Source of the DNA: Methylobacterium gossipiicola
GTDB taxonomy: Bacteria > Pseudomonadota > Alphaproteobacteria > Rhizobiales > Beijerinckiaceae
Reading direction: 5' to 3'
DNA: 64,000 nucleotides
Assembly (NCBI RefSeq): GCF_900113485.1
Contig: NZ_FOPM01000009.1
Span: forward strand, 1-64,000
The notes beneath the pieces were generated by a model that searched no databases, was not told where the DNA came from, and was given only the letters and a program-made list of their open reading frames with translations. Below are positions 1 through 9,468 of this stretch, piece after piece. Numbering within the stretch: position 1 is the first letter of the stretch; each line of letters begins with the position of its first letter. The position numbers were made by a program, and so were the translations under genes.

Positions 1-309
1 CACGATCCCCTGTGGTTCGTGCTGCTCTCGGGCTTCGTGTTCTTCGCCTGGGGTGAGATCTACTCCCTGTTCCCCTCCACCTGCACCGACACCTTCGGCA
101 CCAAGTTCGCCGCCACCAATGCCGGCCTGCTCTACACCGCCAAGGGCACGGCCGCCCTCCTCGTCCCCGCCGCCAACTATCTGCAGCAGAGCTCGGCGAG
201 CTGGGACGGCGTGTTCCTCGTCGCGGCCGGCGCCAACATCCTCGCCTCGATCCTCGCCATCGCCGTGTTGAAGCCCTGGCGGGCCCGGGTCATCGCTCGG
301 AATGCCTGA
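1..309 (+). CDS. MFS oxalate/formate antiporter family protein, C-terminal fragment
   Basis: The window opens inside this gene; the reading frame is open from base 1 and ends at TGA 307-309, so about the last 102 residues are seen. They hold the final membrane helices of a major facilitator protein. The stretch GEIYSLFPSTCTDTFG followed by a Lys in an otherwise hydrophobic helix (NAGLLYTAKGTAALLVP) is typical of the OxlT-like oxalate/formate antiporter family, where a helix-11 Lys binds the dicarboxylate. It would exchange oxalate for formate across the inner membrane. The stop overlaps the start of the next gene by 8 bp and the locus continues with oxalate-related enzymes, which supports oxalate as the substrate. 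The N-terminal part was not seen. Confidence 0.8.
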   Translation, partial: HDPLWFVLLSGFVFFAWGEIYSLFPSTCTDTFGTKFAATNAGLLYTAKGTAALLVPAANYLQQSSASWDGVFLVAAGANILASILAIAVLKPWRARVIARNA

Positions 310-1078
310 GACCATGGCCCACTGGCTCCGCTACACCCATGACGGCCGGGGCGGCTTCGGCCGCCTCGACGGGGATCGGATCGCCGTCCACACCGGCGAC
401 CTCTTCTCCGATCCGGCCCCCACGGGCGAAACCCTCGCCCTTGCCGACGTGACCCTCGACCTGCCGTGCCGGCCTTCCAAGCTCATCGCCCTGTGGAACA
501 ACTTCCACGCGGCAGCGGAGAAGCAGGGCCTGGACCGGCCCGAGAACCCGCTGTTCTTCGTGAAGCCCCCCAACACCTACCGGGCGAGCGGCGAGACCGT
601 GACGGTTCCGGACGGCGTCGGCCGCCTCCTGTTCGAGGGCGAACTCGGCATCGTGATTGGCCGACGCGGGCGCGATCTCACGCCCGAGGCGGCGGCGGAG
701 CACATCTTCGGTTATACCTGCGTCAACGACGTCACCGCCCTGGAGGTGCTCAAAGCCGATCCGAGCTTCGTGCAATGGACTCGCTCGAAGGGCTTCGACG
801 GGTTCGGTCCCTTCGGCCCGGTCATCGCCACGGGCCTCACGCCCGACGATCTCTCCGTCGCTGTTCGGGTCAACGGTCGCGAACGGCAGCGTTATCCGGT
901 GGCCGACATGATCTTCAAGCCACACGAGATCGTCGCCCTGATCTCGCGCGGCATCACCCTTGAGCCCGGCGACCTCATCGCCTGCGGAACCTCCAACGGT
1001 GCCGGGCCGATCCCGAAGGGCGCCACCGTCGAGGTCGAGATCGACGGAATCGGCGTTCTCTCGAACCCCTTCGCCTGA
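302..1078 (+). CDS. Fumarylacetoacetate hydrolase (FAH) family protein
   Basis: A 258-residue member of the FAH superfamily (MhpD/COG0179 type), cytoplasmic metal-dependent enzymes that hydrolyse, hydrate or decarboxylate 2-oxo acids. Visible family marks are FEGELGIVIG near residue 112, which carries the two metal-binding Glu, the Asp of CVNDVTALE near residue 143, and RSKGFDGFGPFGPV, followed by a C-terminal GDLIACGTSNGAG. The first ATG overlaps the upstream stop; an alternative ATG lies at 314. It sits between an oxalate transporter and the PanE-like reductase, so a role in oxalate or glyoxylate chemistry is possible. The exact substrate cannot be read from the sequence; acylpyruvase or oxaloacetate decarboxylase activity is equally possible. 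Confidence 0.8.
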   Translation: MPETMAHWLRYTHDGRGGFGRLDGDRIAVHTGDLFSDPAPTGETLALADVTLDLPCRPSKLIALWNNFHAAAEKQGLDRPENPLFFVKPPNTYRASGETVTVPDGVGRLLFEGELGIVIGRRGRDLTPEAAAEHIFGYTCVNDVTALEVLKADPSFVQWTRSKGFDGFGPFGPVIATGLTPDDLSVAVRVNGRERQRYPVADMIFKPHEIVALISRGITLEPGDLIACGTSNGAGPIPKGATVEVEIDGIGVLSNPFA

Positions 1079-1152
1079 CGCTCCCCCCGGCGGGCCACGC
1101 ATCGGCCCGCCCGACACACGATTGCCGGACACGGATTTCAAGGGACACCCAT

Positions 1153-2163
1153 ATGAGCATCGCCATCGTCGGCGCCGGCGCCATCGGCGGATTCCTGGGC
1201 GTACGCCTCGCCAACGTCGGCGAGGACGTCACCTTCATCGCGCGCGGCGCCAATCTCGACGCCATCCAGGCGAACGGCATGCGCCTCATCGAGGAGGACG
1301 GCTCCGAGATCCACGCCAAGAATTTGCGCGCCACGAAATCCATGGACGAGGCCGGCAAGCACGACATCGTGCTGCTGACCGTCAAGGCGCATCAAGTCGG
1401 CCCCATCGCCGCCGACCTGCATCACCTCATCGGTCCCGACACCATGGTGGTGACCATGCAGAACGGCATTCCGTGGTGGTATTTTTCGGGTGGTCACGGT
1501 GGGGATCTGACCGGCACCCACTTGGAGACCGCCGATCCGGGCGCGCTCATCGCCAAGCACCTCGATCCGAAGCACGTCATCGGCTCCGTCGTGTATCCCG
1601 CCGCCGTGCTGACGGAGCCGGGCGTGGTGCAGGTGATCGAAGGCCACCGCTTCGGTCTCGGCGAGCTCGACGGTTCCATGAGCCCACGCGTGCAGTCCCT
1701 GGCCCAGCGCCTCATCAAGGCCGGGTTCCGCGCACCCGTCACCTCCGACATCCGGGCCGAGATCTGGCTCAAGCTCTGGGGCAACCTCAGCTTCAACCCG
1801 ATCTCGGCCCTGAGCCACGCCACCCTCGTGGATATCTGCCAGTTCCCCGAGACGCGGGCTCTGGCCGCCGACATGATGCGCGAAGCGCAGGAAATCGCGG
1901 GCAAGCTCGGGATCACCTTCAAGCTCGGCATCGAGAAGCGCATCGCCGGGGCGGAAAAGGTCGGCGCCCACAAGACCTCGATGCTGCAGGACGTCGAGGC
2001 CGGACGGCCCATCGAGCTCGAGGCCCTCGTCGGCTCCATCATCGAACTCGGGCGCCTCACCGAGACGCCGACGCCGCATATCGGCACGGTCTATGCCCTG
2101 ATGCGCCTGCTGTCGCAGAGCCTCGAGCGGGCGCAGGGGCGCCTCGTCATCACGGCCGCCTGA
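1153..2163 (+). CDS. Ketopantoate reductase (PanE/ApbA) family, probable oxalyl-CoA reductase
   Basis: 336 residues with an N-terminal Rossmann motif (GAGAIGG, residues 7-13) for NADP(H) and the ketopantoate reductase C-terminal helical domain; the KLWGNLSFNPISALS segment near residue 200 carries the family's catalytic Lys and conserved Asn. An AAGGGA ribosome-binding site lies 7-12 bases before ATG. In Methylobacterium extorquens a PanE paralogue (PanE2) is known to reduce oxalyl-CoA to glyoxylate, feeding the serine cycle during growth on oxalate. The position between an OxlT-like transporter and an oxalyl-CoA synthetase makes this role more likely than pantothenate synthesis, but that is inference from context; true PanE activity is the alternative. 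Confidence 0.8.
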   Translation: MSIAIVGAGAIGGFLGVRLANVGEDVTFIARGANLDAIQANGMRLIEEDGSEIHAKNLRATKSMDEAGKHDIVLLTVKAHQVGPIAADLHHLIGPDTMVVTMQNGIPWWYFSGGHGGDLTGTHLETADPGALIAKHLDPKHVIGSVVYPAAVLTEPGVVQVIEGHRFGLGELDGSMSPRVQSLAQRLIKAGFRAPVTSDIRAEIWLKLWGNLSFNPISALSHATLVDICQFPETRALAADMMREAQEIAGKLGITFKLGIEKRIAGAEKVGAHKTSMLQDVEAGRPIELEALVGSIIELGRLTETPTPHIGTVYALMRLLSQSLERAQGRLVITAA

Positions 2164-2281
2164 CAAGCAGATTCTCCGGCGGTCGCACGCGATCGCCGGC
2201 AAGCGTGACCGCGCACCGCCGCTCATGCGGCGAACCGCCTTCGAGAATCCGAAGGCAGCTCCAATTGAGGATACCGTCCCC

Positions 2282-3814
2282 ATGGCCGAGAACGCCACCA
2301 CCCTGCATGCGCTGATCCAGACGGGCGCCGACGCGGCCACCGCCCTGTCGAGCCCCGGCGGCGTGCCCCTGACCTTCGGAGGCTTACGCGCCCTCACCGA
2401 CCGCACCATCGCGGCCCTCAATGCCCAAGGGATCGGCCGGGGCGACCGCGTCGGCATCGTCCTCGACAACGGGCCGGAAATGGCCGCGGCCTTCATCGCC
2501 ATCGCGGCGGGCGCCACCTCGGCGCCACTCAACCCGAGCTACAAGGCCGACGAATTCAACTTCTACCTTTCCGACCTCAACGCCAAGCTGCTGGTGGTCG
2601 CGGAAGGCTCCGAGACGCCGGCCGTGGCGGTGGCCGAAAAGCTCGGCGTGCCGGTGGTGCGCCTGCGTCCGACCCCCGAAGAGGGGGCGGGCTCCTTCAC
2701 GCTGACCTTCGCGAACGACGCGGCTGCCCCCGCCGCCAAGGGCGGCCCGGCCGAGCCCGACGACATCGCCCTCGTGCTCCACACCTCCGGCACCACCTCG
2801 CGCCCGAAGATTGTGCCCCTGAAGCAGTCGAATGTCTGCGCCTCGGCCCGCAATATCCGCGAGACGCTCGCGTTTACAGCGGAGGATCGCGGCCTCAACA
2901 TCATGCCGCTGTTCCACATCCACGGGCTCATCGCCGGCATCCTGGCGCCACTCTCGGCCGGCGGTCAGGTCTCCTGCACGCCGGGCTTCAACGCCCTGAA
3001 GTTCTTCGGCTGGATGGGTGAGGTGCGCCCGACCTGGTACACGGCGGTGCCGACCATGCACCAGGCAATCCTCGCCCGTGCCGGCCGCAACAAGGAGATC
3101 ATCGACGCCAACCCGCTGCGGTTCATCCGCTCCTCCTCCTCCTCCATGCCGCCGCAGGTGATGAAGGAGATCGAGGACGTGTTCGGCGCGCCCCTCATCG
3201 AGGCCTACGGCATGACCGAGGCGTCGCACCAGATGGCCTCGAACCCCCTGCCGCCCCGGCCGCATTACGCCGGTTCGGTGGGCCTTGCCGCCGGCCCCGA
3301 GATCGCCATCGTCGACGACGAGGGCGAGCCCCTGCCCGCCGGCGAGATCGGCGAGATCGTCATCCGGGGCGACAACGTGATGGCGGGCTACGAGAACAAC
3401 GACAAGGCCAATGCCGAGGCGTTCACGAAGCAGGGCTGGTTCCGCACGGGCGACCAGGGTTCGCTGACACCGGAGGGCTACCTGTCGCTCACGGGACGCC
3501 TCAAGGAGATCATCAATCGGGGCGGCGAAAAAATCTCGCCGCGCGAGGTGGACGAAATCCTCATGGACCACCCCGCCGTGTCGCAATGCGTCACCTTCGC
3601 GATGCCGCACGACAAGCTCGGTGAGGACGTCGCGGCGGCCATCGTCCTACGCGAGGGTCAGACCCTGGTGGAGAAGGAACTACGGGGCTTTGCCCAGGAG
3701 CGCTTGGCCGCCTTCAAGGTGCCGGCCAAGATCCTCATCCTCGATGAGATCCCCAAGGGCGCCACTGGCAAGCTCCAGCGCATCGGACTGGCGCAGAAAC
3801 TCGGCCTCGTCTGA
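2282..3814 (+). CDS. Probable oxalate-CoA ligase (oxalyl-CoA synthetase)
   Basis: A 510-residue acyl-adenylate-forming enzyme. The phosphate-binding loop HTSGTTSRPK (near residue 175), the YGMTEASH motif, the GWFRTGDQG hinge region and a C-terminal Lys in PKGATGKLQR are all present, so the full AMP plus CoA chemistry is expected. The sequence resembles the plant AAE3 / yeast Pcs60 type, which activates oxalate. The start was placed at ATG 2282, about 10 bases after a GAGGA box; an in-frame extension to 2225 lacks a good ribosome-binding site. It follows the PanE-like gene by 118 bp, consistent with oxalate to oxalyl-CoA to glyoxylate. Another small carboxylic acid substrate cannot be excluded. 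Confidence 0.82.
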   Translation: MAENATTLHALIQTGADAATALSSPGGVPLTFGGLRALTDRTIAALNAQGIGRGDRVGIVLDNGPEMAAAFIAIAAGATSAPLNPSYKADEFNFYLSDLNAKLLVVAEGSETPAVAVAEKLGVPVVRLRPTPEEGAGSFTLTFANDAAAPAAKGGPAEPDDIALVLHTSGTTSRPKIVPLKQSNVCASARNIRETLAFTAEDRGLNIMPLFHIHGLIAGILAPLSAGGQVSCTPGFNALKFFGWMGEVRPTWYTAVPTMHQAILARAGRNKEIIDANPLRFIRSSSSSMPPQVMKEIEDVFGAPLIEAYGMTEASHQMASNPLPPRPHYAGSVGLAAGPEIAIVDDEGEPLPAGEIGEIVIRGDNVMAGYENNDKANAEAFTKQGWFRTGDQGSLTPEGYLSLTGRLKEIINRGGEKISPREVDEILMDHPAVSQCVTFAMPHDKLGEDVAAAIVLREGQTLVEKELRGFAQERLAAFKVPAKILILDEIPKGATGKLQRIGLAQKLGLV

Positions 3815-3838
3815 GGCGCCCTTTGGGAAGTGCCGCCC

Positions 3839-4798
3839 TCAAGCGACGGGCGGCACTTTCTCGGGCGTAGGCCCCGACCGAGCGCGGCCGAAATCCGCTT
3901 CCGCCGTCTCCTGCCCCATGGCGACGATGCCCTTGCGGATGGCGCGGGTGCGGGTGAACAACTCGTGCAGGGCCTCGCCGTCGCCCCAGCGGATGGCGCG
4001 GGCGAGCGCCGCGAGATCCTCGTTGAAGCGCCCGAGCATCTCCAGCACCGCGTCCTTGTTGGTGAGGAACACGTCGCGCCACATGGTCGGGTCGGAGGCG
4101 GCGATGCGGGTGAAATCGCGAAAGCCGCCAGCCGAGAACTTGATCACTTCCGACTGCGTCACCGTCTCGAGATCGGCGGCGGTGCCGACGATGTTGTAGG
4201 CGATGAGGTGCGGCACGTGGCTGGTGATGGCGAGCACGAGGTCGTGGTGCTCGGGCGTCATGGTCTCGACGATGGCGCCGAGGCCCTCCCAGAATGTCTG
4301 AACCCGCGCGGCGGCGTCCGGATCCGTGCCCTCCGGCGGGGTGAGGATGCACCAGCGCCCGGAGAACAGGGTCGAGAACCCGGCATCCGGTCCGGAATAT
4401 TCGGTGCCGGCCACGGGATGGGCCGGCACGAAGGCGACTCCCTTGGGCAGATGCGGCGCCACGGCCGCCACTACGGAGGCCTTCACCGAGCCGACATCGG
4501 ACACGATGGCGCCGGGCTTCAACGCCGTTGCCATGTCTTCCGCCACGGTGCCCACGGCGCCCACGGGCACGCATAGGATCACGAGGTCGGCTTCGGCGAC
4601 GCCGGCGGCGACATCGCTCGTCACGATCTCGGCGAGGCCGAGCGCCCGGACCCGCTCCACCACGCCCGGATCGCGGTCGATGGCCACGATGCGTTTCGCG
4701 AGGCCGTACTGCCGCGTCCCCCGGGCGATGGACGAACCGATGAGCCCGAGGCCAACGATGGCGAGGGTGCCGACGAGCGGCGCTTTCGTTTCAGGCAC
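3839..4798 (-). CDS. tyrC: Prephenate/arogenate dehydrogenase
   Basis: 319 residues; oxidative decarboxylation step of tyrosine synthesis. An N-terminal NAD-binding motif GLGLIGSS (residues 16-23), the catalytic-His segment [13 protein letters not shown] and the [11 protein letters not shown] helix of the dimerisation domain identify the family. The start codon is GTG (4796-4798) and overlaps the end of hisC by 8 bp, which indicates translational coupling. The enzyme and the HisC-type aminotransferase act on the same aromatic branch in many alphaproteobacteria. Ends 24 bp from the convergent oxalate-CoA ligase. Confidence 0.93.
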   Translation of the reverse strand: MPETKAPLVGTLAIVGLGLIGSSIARGTRQYGLAKRIVAIDRDPGVVERVRALGLAEIVTSDVAAGVAEADLVILCVPVGAVGTVAEDMATALKPGAIVSDVGSVKASVVAAVAPHLPKGVAFVPAHPVAGTEYSGPDAGFSTLFSGRWCILTPPEGTDPDAAARVQTFWEGLGAIVETMTPEHHDLVLAITSHVPHLIAYNIVGTAADLETVTQSEVIKFSAGGFRDFTRIAASDPTMWRDVFLTNKDAVLEMLGRFNEDLAALARAIRWGDGEALHELFTRTRAIRKGIVAMGQETAEADFGRARSGPTPEKVPPVA

Positions 4799-5918
4799 GC
4801 GGAGCGCCCTCGACGAAGTCCGTCAGCGCGGCGAGGAAGGCGCGGTTGGCCTCCTCGCTGCCGACGGTGACGCGCAGGGCCTGGGGCAGGCCGTAGGACG
4901 AGACTCGCCGGGCGATAATACCGTGTGCGGTCAGGAATGCGTCCGCCTCCGCCGCGCCGCGCCCGGCCTCGTCGGGGAAATGCACGAGGACGAAGTTGGC
5001 GACACTCGGTGTCACGGTGAGCCCAAGGGCCGTCACCTTTCGCGTCATCCAAGCGAGCCAGGTGTCGTTGTGTGCGACCGCCGCCGCCACATGCGCCTCG
5101 TCGGCAATGGCCGCGGCCCCGGCGGCGATGCCCGGTCCCGAGAGGTTGAACGGCCCCCGGATGCGATTCACGGCATCCGCCACCTCGGCCGGAGCCACCA
5201 TCCAGCCGATCCGCAGAGAGGCGAGACCGTGGATCTTCGAGAAGGTCCGGGTCATCACCACGTTCTGGGACTCGAGCACGAGGTCGAGGCCGGCGCTGTA
5301 ATCGTTGGCGCGGACATACTCGGCATAGGCCCCGTCGAGGACGAGGAGGACGTGCGGCGGCAAGCCCGCGTGCAGGCGGCGAACCTCGTCGAACGGCAGG
5401 TAGGTGCCCGTCGGGTTGTTGGGGTTGGCGAGGTAGACGATCTTCGTGCGTGGCGTCACGGCGGCCAGCATCGCGTCGACATCGGCCGTCAGGTCGCGCT
5501 CGGGCACCACCACGGGGGTGCCGCCGGCCGCCAGGATGGCGATGCGGTAGACGAGGAAGCCGTGGGCGCAGAAGATGCCCTCGTCGCCCGGTCCCATATA
5601 GGCGTAGGCGAGGAAGGACAGCAGTTCGTCGGAGCCGGCGCCGCAGACGATGCGGGCGGGGTCGAGGCCATAGCGGCGACCGATGGCCTCGCGCAGGCGC
5701 GCCGAGGTCCCGTCCGGGTAGAGTTCGAGTTTGGCGGACGCCTCCCGCAGGGCCTCGAGGGCGAGCGGGCTCGGTCCGAGGGGCGTCTCGTTGGAGGAGA
5801 GCTTGTGCACCTTGTGCGCCCCCGGCGCCCCGCTCTTGCCGGGCACGTAGGCCTCGATGGCCAGGACCCCCGGACGGGGCACCGGGCGGATGGAGGCAGG
5901 CGAAGCGGAAGACGACAT
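4791..5918 (-). CDS. hisC: Histidinol-phosphate / aromatic aminotransferase
   Basis: A 375-residue fold-type I PLP aminotransferase. [12 protein letters not shown] near residue 160 and [15 protein letters not shown] with the PLP-binding Lys near residue 220 are clear. It converts imidazole-acetol phosphate to histidinol phosphate and, coupled to tyrC, probably also transaminates aromatic keto acids. The start is ATG at 5916-5918 ([17 protein letters not shown]); the longer open frame upstream has no family similarity. Lies in the same minus-strand series as rsgA and the GNAT, 70 bp after the latter. Confidence 0.93.
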   Translation of the reverse strand: MSSSASPASIRPVPRPGVLAIEAYVPGKSGAPGAHKVHKLSSNETPLGPSPLALEALREASAKLELYPDGTSARLREAIGRRYGLDPARIVCGAGSDELLSFLAYAYMGPGDEGIFCAHGFLVYRIAILAAGGTPVVVPERDLTADVDAMLAAVTPRTKIVYLANPNNPTGTYLPFDEVRRLHAGLPPHVLLVLDGAYAEYVRANDYSAGLDLVLESQNVVMTRTFSKIHGLASLRIGWMVAPAEVADAVNRIRGPFNLSGPGIAAGAAAIADEAHVAAAVAHNDTWLAWMTRKVTALGLTVTPSVANFVLVHFPDEAGRGAAEADAFLTAHGIIARRVSSYGLPQALRVTVGSEEANRAFLAALTDFVEGAPRA

Positions 5919-5988
5919 GGAACGGGCCGGGGTGATCGCGAGGACACCGTCTAACAAAGCTCGCTCGCCTTGACGAGCGCGACGGCGC

Positions 5989-6438
5989 TCAACGTCCCTT
6001 CCGCAGCGGTCGTACGAAGCCGGGGCCGCCGGGCGTGAAACCGGTGGCGCGGCAGAAGGCATCGAGGTCGGCCAGATCGGGAGGCGCCACGATCTGAAGC
6101 ATGTCGCACTCGGCCATGCGGGCAGCCTGCGAGGCGGACTTGAGGAGAAGGCGGCCGACGCCGCGACGGCGTTGTTCCACGCCTACGAACAGAGTGGTGA
6201 TCTGCGCGACGAGCCTTGCCTCGCTCAAGGTCCGATACCAGTGCAGCACCACGAGGCCGCTTGGCGGCCCCCATTCCTGCGCGATGAGCACCGCACCGCC
6301 CACGGCCCGCATCGCGTCAAGGCGTTCGGCGAGGGTGTCCGCCGGAAGCGTAAGTCCCGCCTCGGCGAGCAGCACTGCGAGGCCCGCCGCATCGGCGGCG
6401 CAGGCACTTCGAATTTCGAGGCCGTAGCGGTTTCCCAC
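5989..6438 (-). CDS. GNAT-family N-acetyltransferase
   Basis: 149 residues if started at GTG 6436-6438 (preceded by a GGACGGAA stretch). The acetyl-CoA pyrophosphate-binding signature is visible as [13 protein letters not shown] (residues 87-99), with strand TTLFV before it and the C-terminal [10 protein letters not shown] typical of the fold. Substrate unknown. It starts 13 bp after the preceding small gene, so rsgA, the unknown gene and this gene probably form one transcript. The open frame extends upstream without similarity to GNATs, so an alternative start is possible but unlikely. Confidence 0.75.
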   Translation of the reverse strand: MGNRYGLEIRSACAADAAGLAVLLAEAGLTLPADTLAERLDAMRAVGGAVLIAQEWGPPSGLVVLHWYRTLSEARLVAQITTLFVGVEQRRRGVGRLLLKSASQAARMAECDMLQIVAPPDLADLDAFCRATGFTPGGPGFVRPLRKGR

Positions 6439-6451
6439 GGTTCCGTCCGAT

Positions 6452-6874
6452 CTATGTCCCTGATCCCCGGGCCTCTGCCCAAATCCGGTCACGCTCGGCC
6501 TGCGCGGCGCGGACAGCGACGTTCTGGCGTTCCTGCTCGGCGAGGACCGCCCGCCGGCGCTTGGCCGCTCGCTCCGCTTGTCCGCGGCGGCGCGCCTCCG
6601 CCGCAAGCTTCTGAGCTTGCAATTCCTCGAGGGTGATCGGAGTCGGCGGGGCCTTGGGCCTCTGCCAAGCATAAGTCGGGGTCGACCGTGGCTTGGCGGT
6701 CTCCGAACGCACCGTCCCCGCTCGCTCGGCCTGCGCCAAGGTGAGCCCGGCGGCGGCGGCGATACGGGTGGCGGCGGCCCGGCCGGCGGCGCGCTCACCC
6801 GGCGTCGCGCCGCGCTCCATGAGGGCGCGGCATTTGGCGAACCGTTCACGGTCGAGGGGCGGCCAAGCGGTCAT
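6452..6874 (-). CDS. Small basic protein with DUF2786-like N-terminus
   Basis: 140 residues, ATG at 6872-6874, 7 bp after rsgA. The first 50 residues (CRALMERGATPGERAAGRA, then AAAGLTLAQAE) resemble the DUF2786 domain found in small phage and bacterial proteins. The middle and end are a charged Arg/Ala/Glu-rich stretch (about residues 85-135) that looks helical or coiled-coil. No function is known. Its spacing inside the rsgA-GNAT series and the RBS-proximal ATG argue that it is real rather than a chance frame in GC-rich DNA. Confidence 0.6.
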   Translation of the reverse strand: MTAWPPLDRERFAKCRALMERGATPGERAAGRAAATRIAAAAGLTLAQAERAGTVRSETAKPRSTPTYAWQRPKAPPTPITLEELQAQKLAAEARRRGQAERAAKRRRAVLAEQERQNVAVRAAQAERDRIWAEARGSGT

Positions 6875-6881
6875 GGCCGGC

Positions 6882-7919
6882 TCACCGCTTCTTGTTGCCG
6901 CGCGGGCCGGTCATCACCGGCGTGTTCACCCGGTTCTCGTCGCGGAGCTTGCGCCAGCGCGACAGGCGCTCGGGATCGAGACTTCCCTCGGCCACCGCCG
7001 CCCGGACGGCGCAACCCGGCTCGTGCTCGTGGGTGCAATCGCGAAACCGGCACAGGGGCGCCAGTTCGGTGATTTCGGCGAACAGGGTCTCGATCCCCTC
7101 TGCCGCATCGCTGACGTGGAGGGTGCGCATCCCTGGTGTGTCGATGACCCAGCCGCCACCCGCGATGGCGTGGAGCGAGCGCGCCGTGGTGGTGTGGCGC
7201 CCCTTGGCATCGTGCTCGCGGATGCCGCCGGTCAGCTGGGGTTCGCCCGCCCCCTCCCCCACCAGGGTGTTGACCAGGGTCGATTTGCCGACGCCGGAGG
7301 AGCCGACGAGGGCGACCGTCCGTCCCGGTCCGCACCAGGGTGCGAGGGAAGCGGCCGCCTCCGTTTCGCGGGGGTTGAGGATCACCACGGGCAGGTCGCG
7401 CTGCAAGGCCTCGGCCTGCAGACGATAGGTTTCAATATCGTCCGCCATATCGGCCTTGGTGAGTAGGATCACCGGCTCCGTCCCGGCCTGATTGGCGAGG
7501 GCGAGGTAACGCTCCAGGCGGCCGACGTTGAAGTCGGCATTGCAGGATGTGGCGATGAAGAGGGTATCGACATTGGCGGCGGCGAGCTGTGGCACCGCGC
7601 TGCCCTCCACGCGCCGGGCGAGAAGAGTCTTGCGCTCCAGACGCATCAGGATCGTCCAGGTGAGGGGGTCGACGAGGACCCAGTCGCCGACGGCGTAGGC
7701 GCCCGTGTTGGTGCGGGGCGGGAGAGCGAGCCTAATCGATCCTTCGGCGCCAATAGCACTCATTCGCGAGCGATGCACCATGCCGATGCGCATGGGCTCG
7801 CCCGGCCATTCTCCGACCTGGTCGGCGAAGTAAGCTGTCCACCCAAGGGCCGCGAGGGATTCGGCCCGATGATCCAGGGATTCAGGCAAGGGATGAGGCT
7901 CCACGCCCCGCGCAGACAC
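6882..7919 (-). CDS. rsgA: Small ribosomal subunit biogenesis GTPase RsgA
   Basis: 345 residues. The circularly permuted GTPase order is visible: G4 (LLTKADMAD, about residue 155), then G1 P-loop GSSGVGKST (about 205), then G3 DTPG. The C-terminal zinc knuckle CRFRDCTHEHEPGC (about residues 284-297) and an N-terminal OB-fold region complete the family. RsgA releases late assembly factors from the 30S subunit and hydrolyses GTP when bound to it. The start is GTG at 7917-7919; an alternative GTG lies five codons downstream. Confidence 0.93.
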   Translation of the reverse strand: MSARGVEPHPLPESLDHRAESLAALGWTAYFADQVGEWPGEPMRIGMVHRSRMSAIGAEGSIRLALPPRTNTGAYAVGDWVLVDPLTWTILMRLERKTLLARRVEGSAVPQLAAANVDTLFIATSCNADFNVGRLERYLALANQAGTEPVILLTKADMADDIETYRLQAEALQRDLPVVILNPRETEAAASLAPWCGPGRTVALVGSSGVGKSTLVNTLVGEGAGEPQLTGGIREHDAKGRHTTTARSLHAIAGGGWVIDTPGMRTLHVSDAAEGIETLFAEITELAPLCRFRDCTHEHEPGCAVRAAVAEGSLDPERLSRWRKLRDENRVNTPVMTGPRGNKKR

Positions 7920-8256
7920 GCGGCAGAGACCAATTCATGTCGCTAGGAAAGTTTCTATTTCGCCGGCAAATCAATAGAGGCACCCTAGGCGAGGTTGTCG
8001 GGAAGGAGCAATTTTTTGCGAGAAACGCACTTCTAAAACGCATTTTCACGGTCCCTGTCGCGCGATCCGAAGGCCAAGTGGTGAGAATCCCATCGCCCAT
8101 GGTTTCGTTGACGCATGATTGGGCGCACACTACCTCCGATCCACTCAGGCGCGATGGGTCGGTCCGTCTCCACGCCGAACCGCTGTGTGTTCTCCACGGA
8201 TAGATCGTCACCCCCGAGAACACTCTCACTCTCATCCCAACACCTCCCCTTACTCC
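7920..8256. other. Divergent intergenic region rsgA / metX
   Basis: 337 bases between two divergent genes. Base composition is AT-richer than the genes from about 7930 to 8050. A possible metX promoter is TTGACG at 8108-8113 with a weak -10 (tacctc) 17 bases on. CCCATCGC near 8090 can pair with GCGATGGG near 8150. I looked for the conserved core of a SAM-II riboswitch, frequent before metX in alphaproteobacteria, and could not recognise one. Short open frames here lack ribosome-binding sites and family features. Confidence 0.4.
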
Positions 8257-9468
8257 ATGACCCTGTCGCTCGATCCCGCCGCCCAGAGCCGCACCGAGTC
8301 TGCCGTCCCGGTGCCCCCCCCCACCGTCGCTGAGGCAGAGGCGCCGAGCACGCAGGGCCAGATCGTGCAGTTCGGTCCTGACGAGCCCCTGGCGATGGAT
8401 GCGGGCGTGCTCCTGGCGCCGTTCCAGATCGCCTATCAGACCGCCGGCACCCTCAATGCCGACCGCTCCAATGCGGTGCTCATCTGCCACGCGCTCACGG
8501 GGGACCAGCATTTCGCCCATACCCATCCGGTGACGGGCAAGCGCGGCTGGTGGGAGACCCTGGTGGGGCCGGGCAAGCCCATCGACACCAACCGCTACTT
8601 CGTCGTCTGCTCCAACGTCGTCGGTTCCTGTATGGGCTCCACGGGGCCGGCTTCCACCGATCCGGCGACGGGCCGGGCCTACGGCCTCGATTTTCCCCTC
8701 GTGACCATCCGCGACATGGTCCGGGCGCAGGCCATGCTGCTGGATCGCCTCGGCATCCGCGACCTGTTCCTGTGTATCGGCGGCTCGATGGGTGGCATGC
8801 AAGTGCTGCAATGGGCGGCGCTCTACCCGGAGCGGGTGTTCGCCGCCATGCCCATCGCCACGGGGGCACGCCACTCGGCCCAGAACATCGCGTTCCACGA
8901 GGTCGGTCGGCAGGCGATCATGGCCGATCCCGCCTGGGCCGAAGGACGCTACCTCGAAGCCGGTACGCGTCCGGCCAAGGGGCTCGGTGTCGCCCGCATG
9001 GGCGCGCACATCACCTACCTGTCGGAGCCGGCCCTGCACCGCAAGTTCGGGCGACGGTTCCAGGACGGCTCGGCCCCGACCTTCTCGTTCAATGCCGATT
9101 TCCAGATCGAGAGCTACCTACGCCACCAGGGCCTCAGCTTCGTCGAGCGATTCGATGCCAACGCCTACCTGTATCTGACCCGCGCCATGGATTACTTCGA
9201 TCTCGCCGCAGACCATGGCGGCGTCCTCGCCAAGGCCTTCAAGGACACGAAGACTCGGTTCTGCGTCATGTCCTTCACCTCCGACTGGTTGTTCCCCACG
9301 GCCGATTCCCGCGCCATCGTGCACGCCCTCAACGCGGCCTCGGCGGCGGTGGCCTTCGTCGAGATCGAGAGCGACAAGGGGCACGACGCCTTCCTGCTGG
9401 ATGAGCCGGTGATGTTCGCGGCCGCGCACGGCTTCATCGACGCCGCCGCCCGGGCACGCGGCCTGTGA
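8257..9468 (+). CDS. metX: Homoserine O-acetyltransferase
   Basis: 403 residues of the alpha/beta-hydrolase fold. The nucleophile elbow GGSMGGMQ places the catalytic Ser at residue 177; the acid is in [12 protein letters not shown] and the His in KGHDAFLLD near the end. It acylates homoserine with acetyl-CoA (some family members use succinyl-CoA) at the entry of methionine synthesis. The start ATG 8257 begins [10 protein letters not shown]; the open frame extends 138 bases upstream without similarity. Its stop overlaps metW by 4 bp (GTGA), the usual metXW arrangement of alphaproteobacteria. Confidence 0.94.
   Translation: MTLSLDPAAQSRTESAVPVPPPTVAEAEAPSTQGQIVQFGPDEPLAMDAGVLLAPFQIAYQTAGTLNADRSNAVLICHALTGDQHFAHTHPVTGKRGWWETLVGPGKPIDTNRYFVVCSNVVGSCMGSTGPASTDPATGRAYGLDFPLVTIRDMVRAQAMLLDRLGIRDLFLCIGGSMGGMQVLQWAALYPERVFAAMPIATGARHSAQNIAFHEVGRQAIMADPAWAEGRYLEAGTRPAKGLGVARMGAHITYLSEPALHRKFGRRFQDGSAPTFSFNADFQIESYLRHQGLSFVERFDANAYLYLTRAMDYFDLAADHGGVLAKAFKDTKTRFCVMSFTSDWLFPTADSRAIVHALNAASAAVAFVEIESDKGHDAFLLDEPVMFAAAHGFIDAAARARGL

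Noticed and set aside
7937..8203. Possible 88-residue protein in the rsgA/metX gap
   Set aside because: No ribosome-binding site, no recognisable domain, and it lies across likely promoter sequence.
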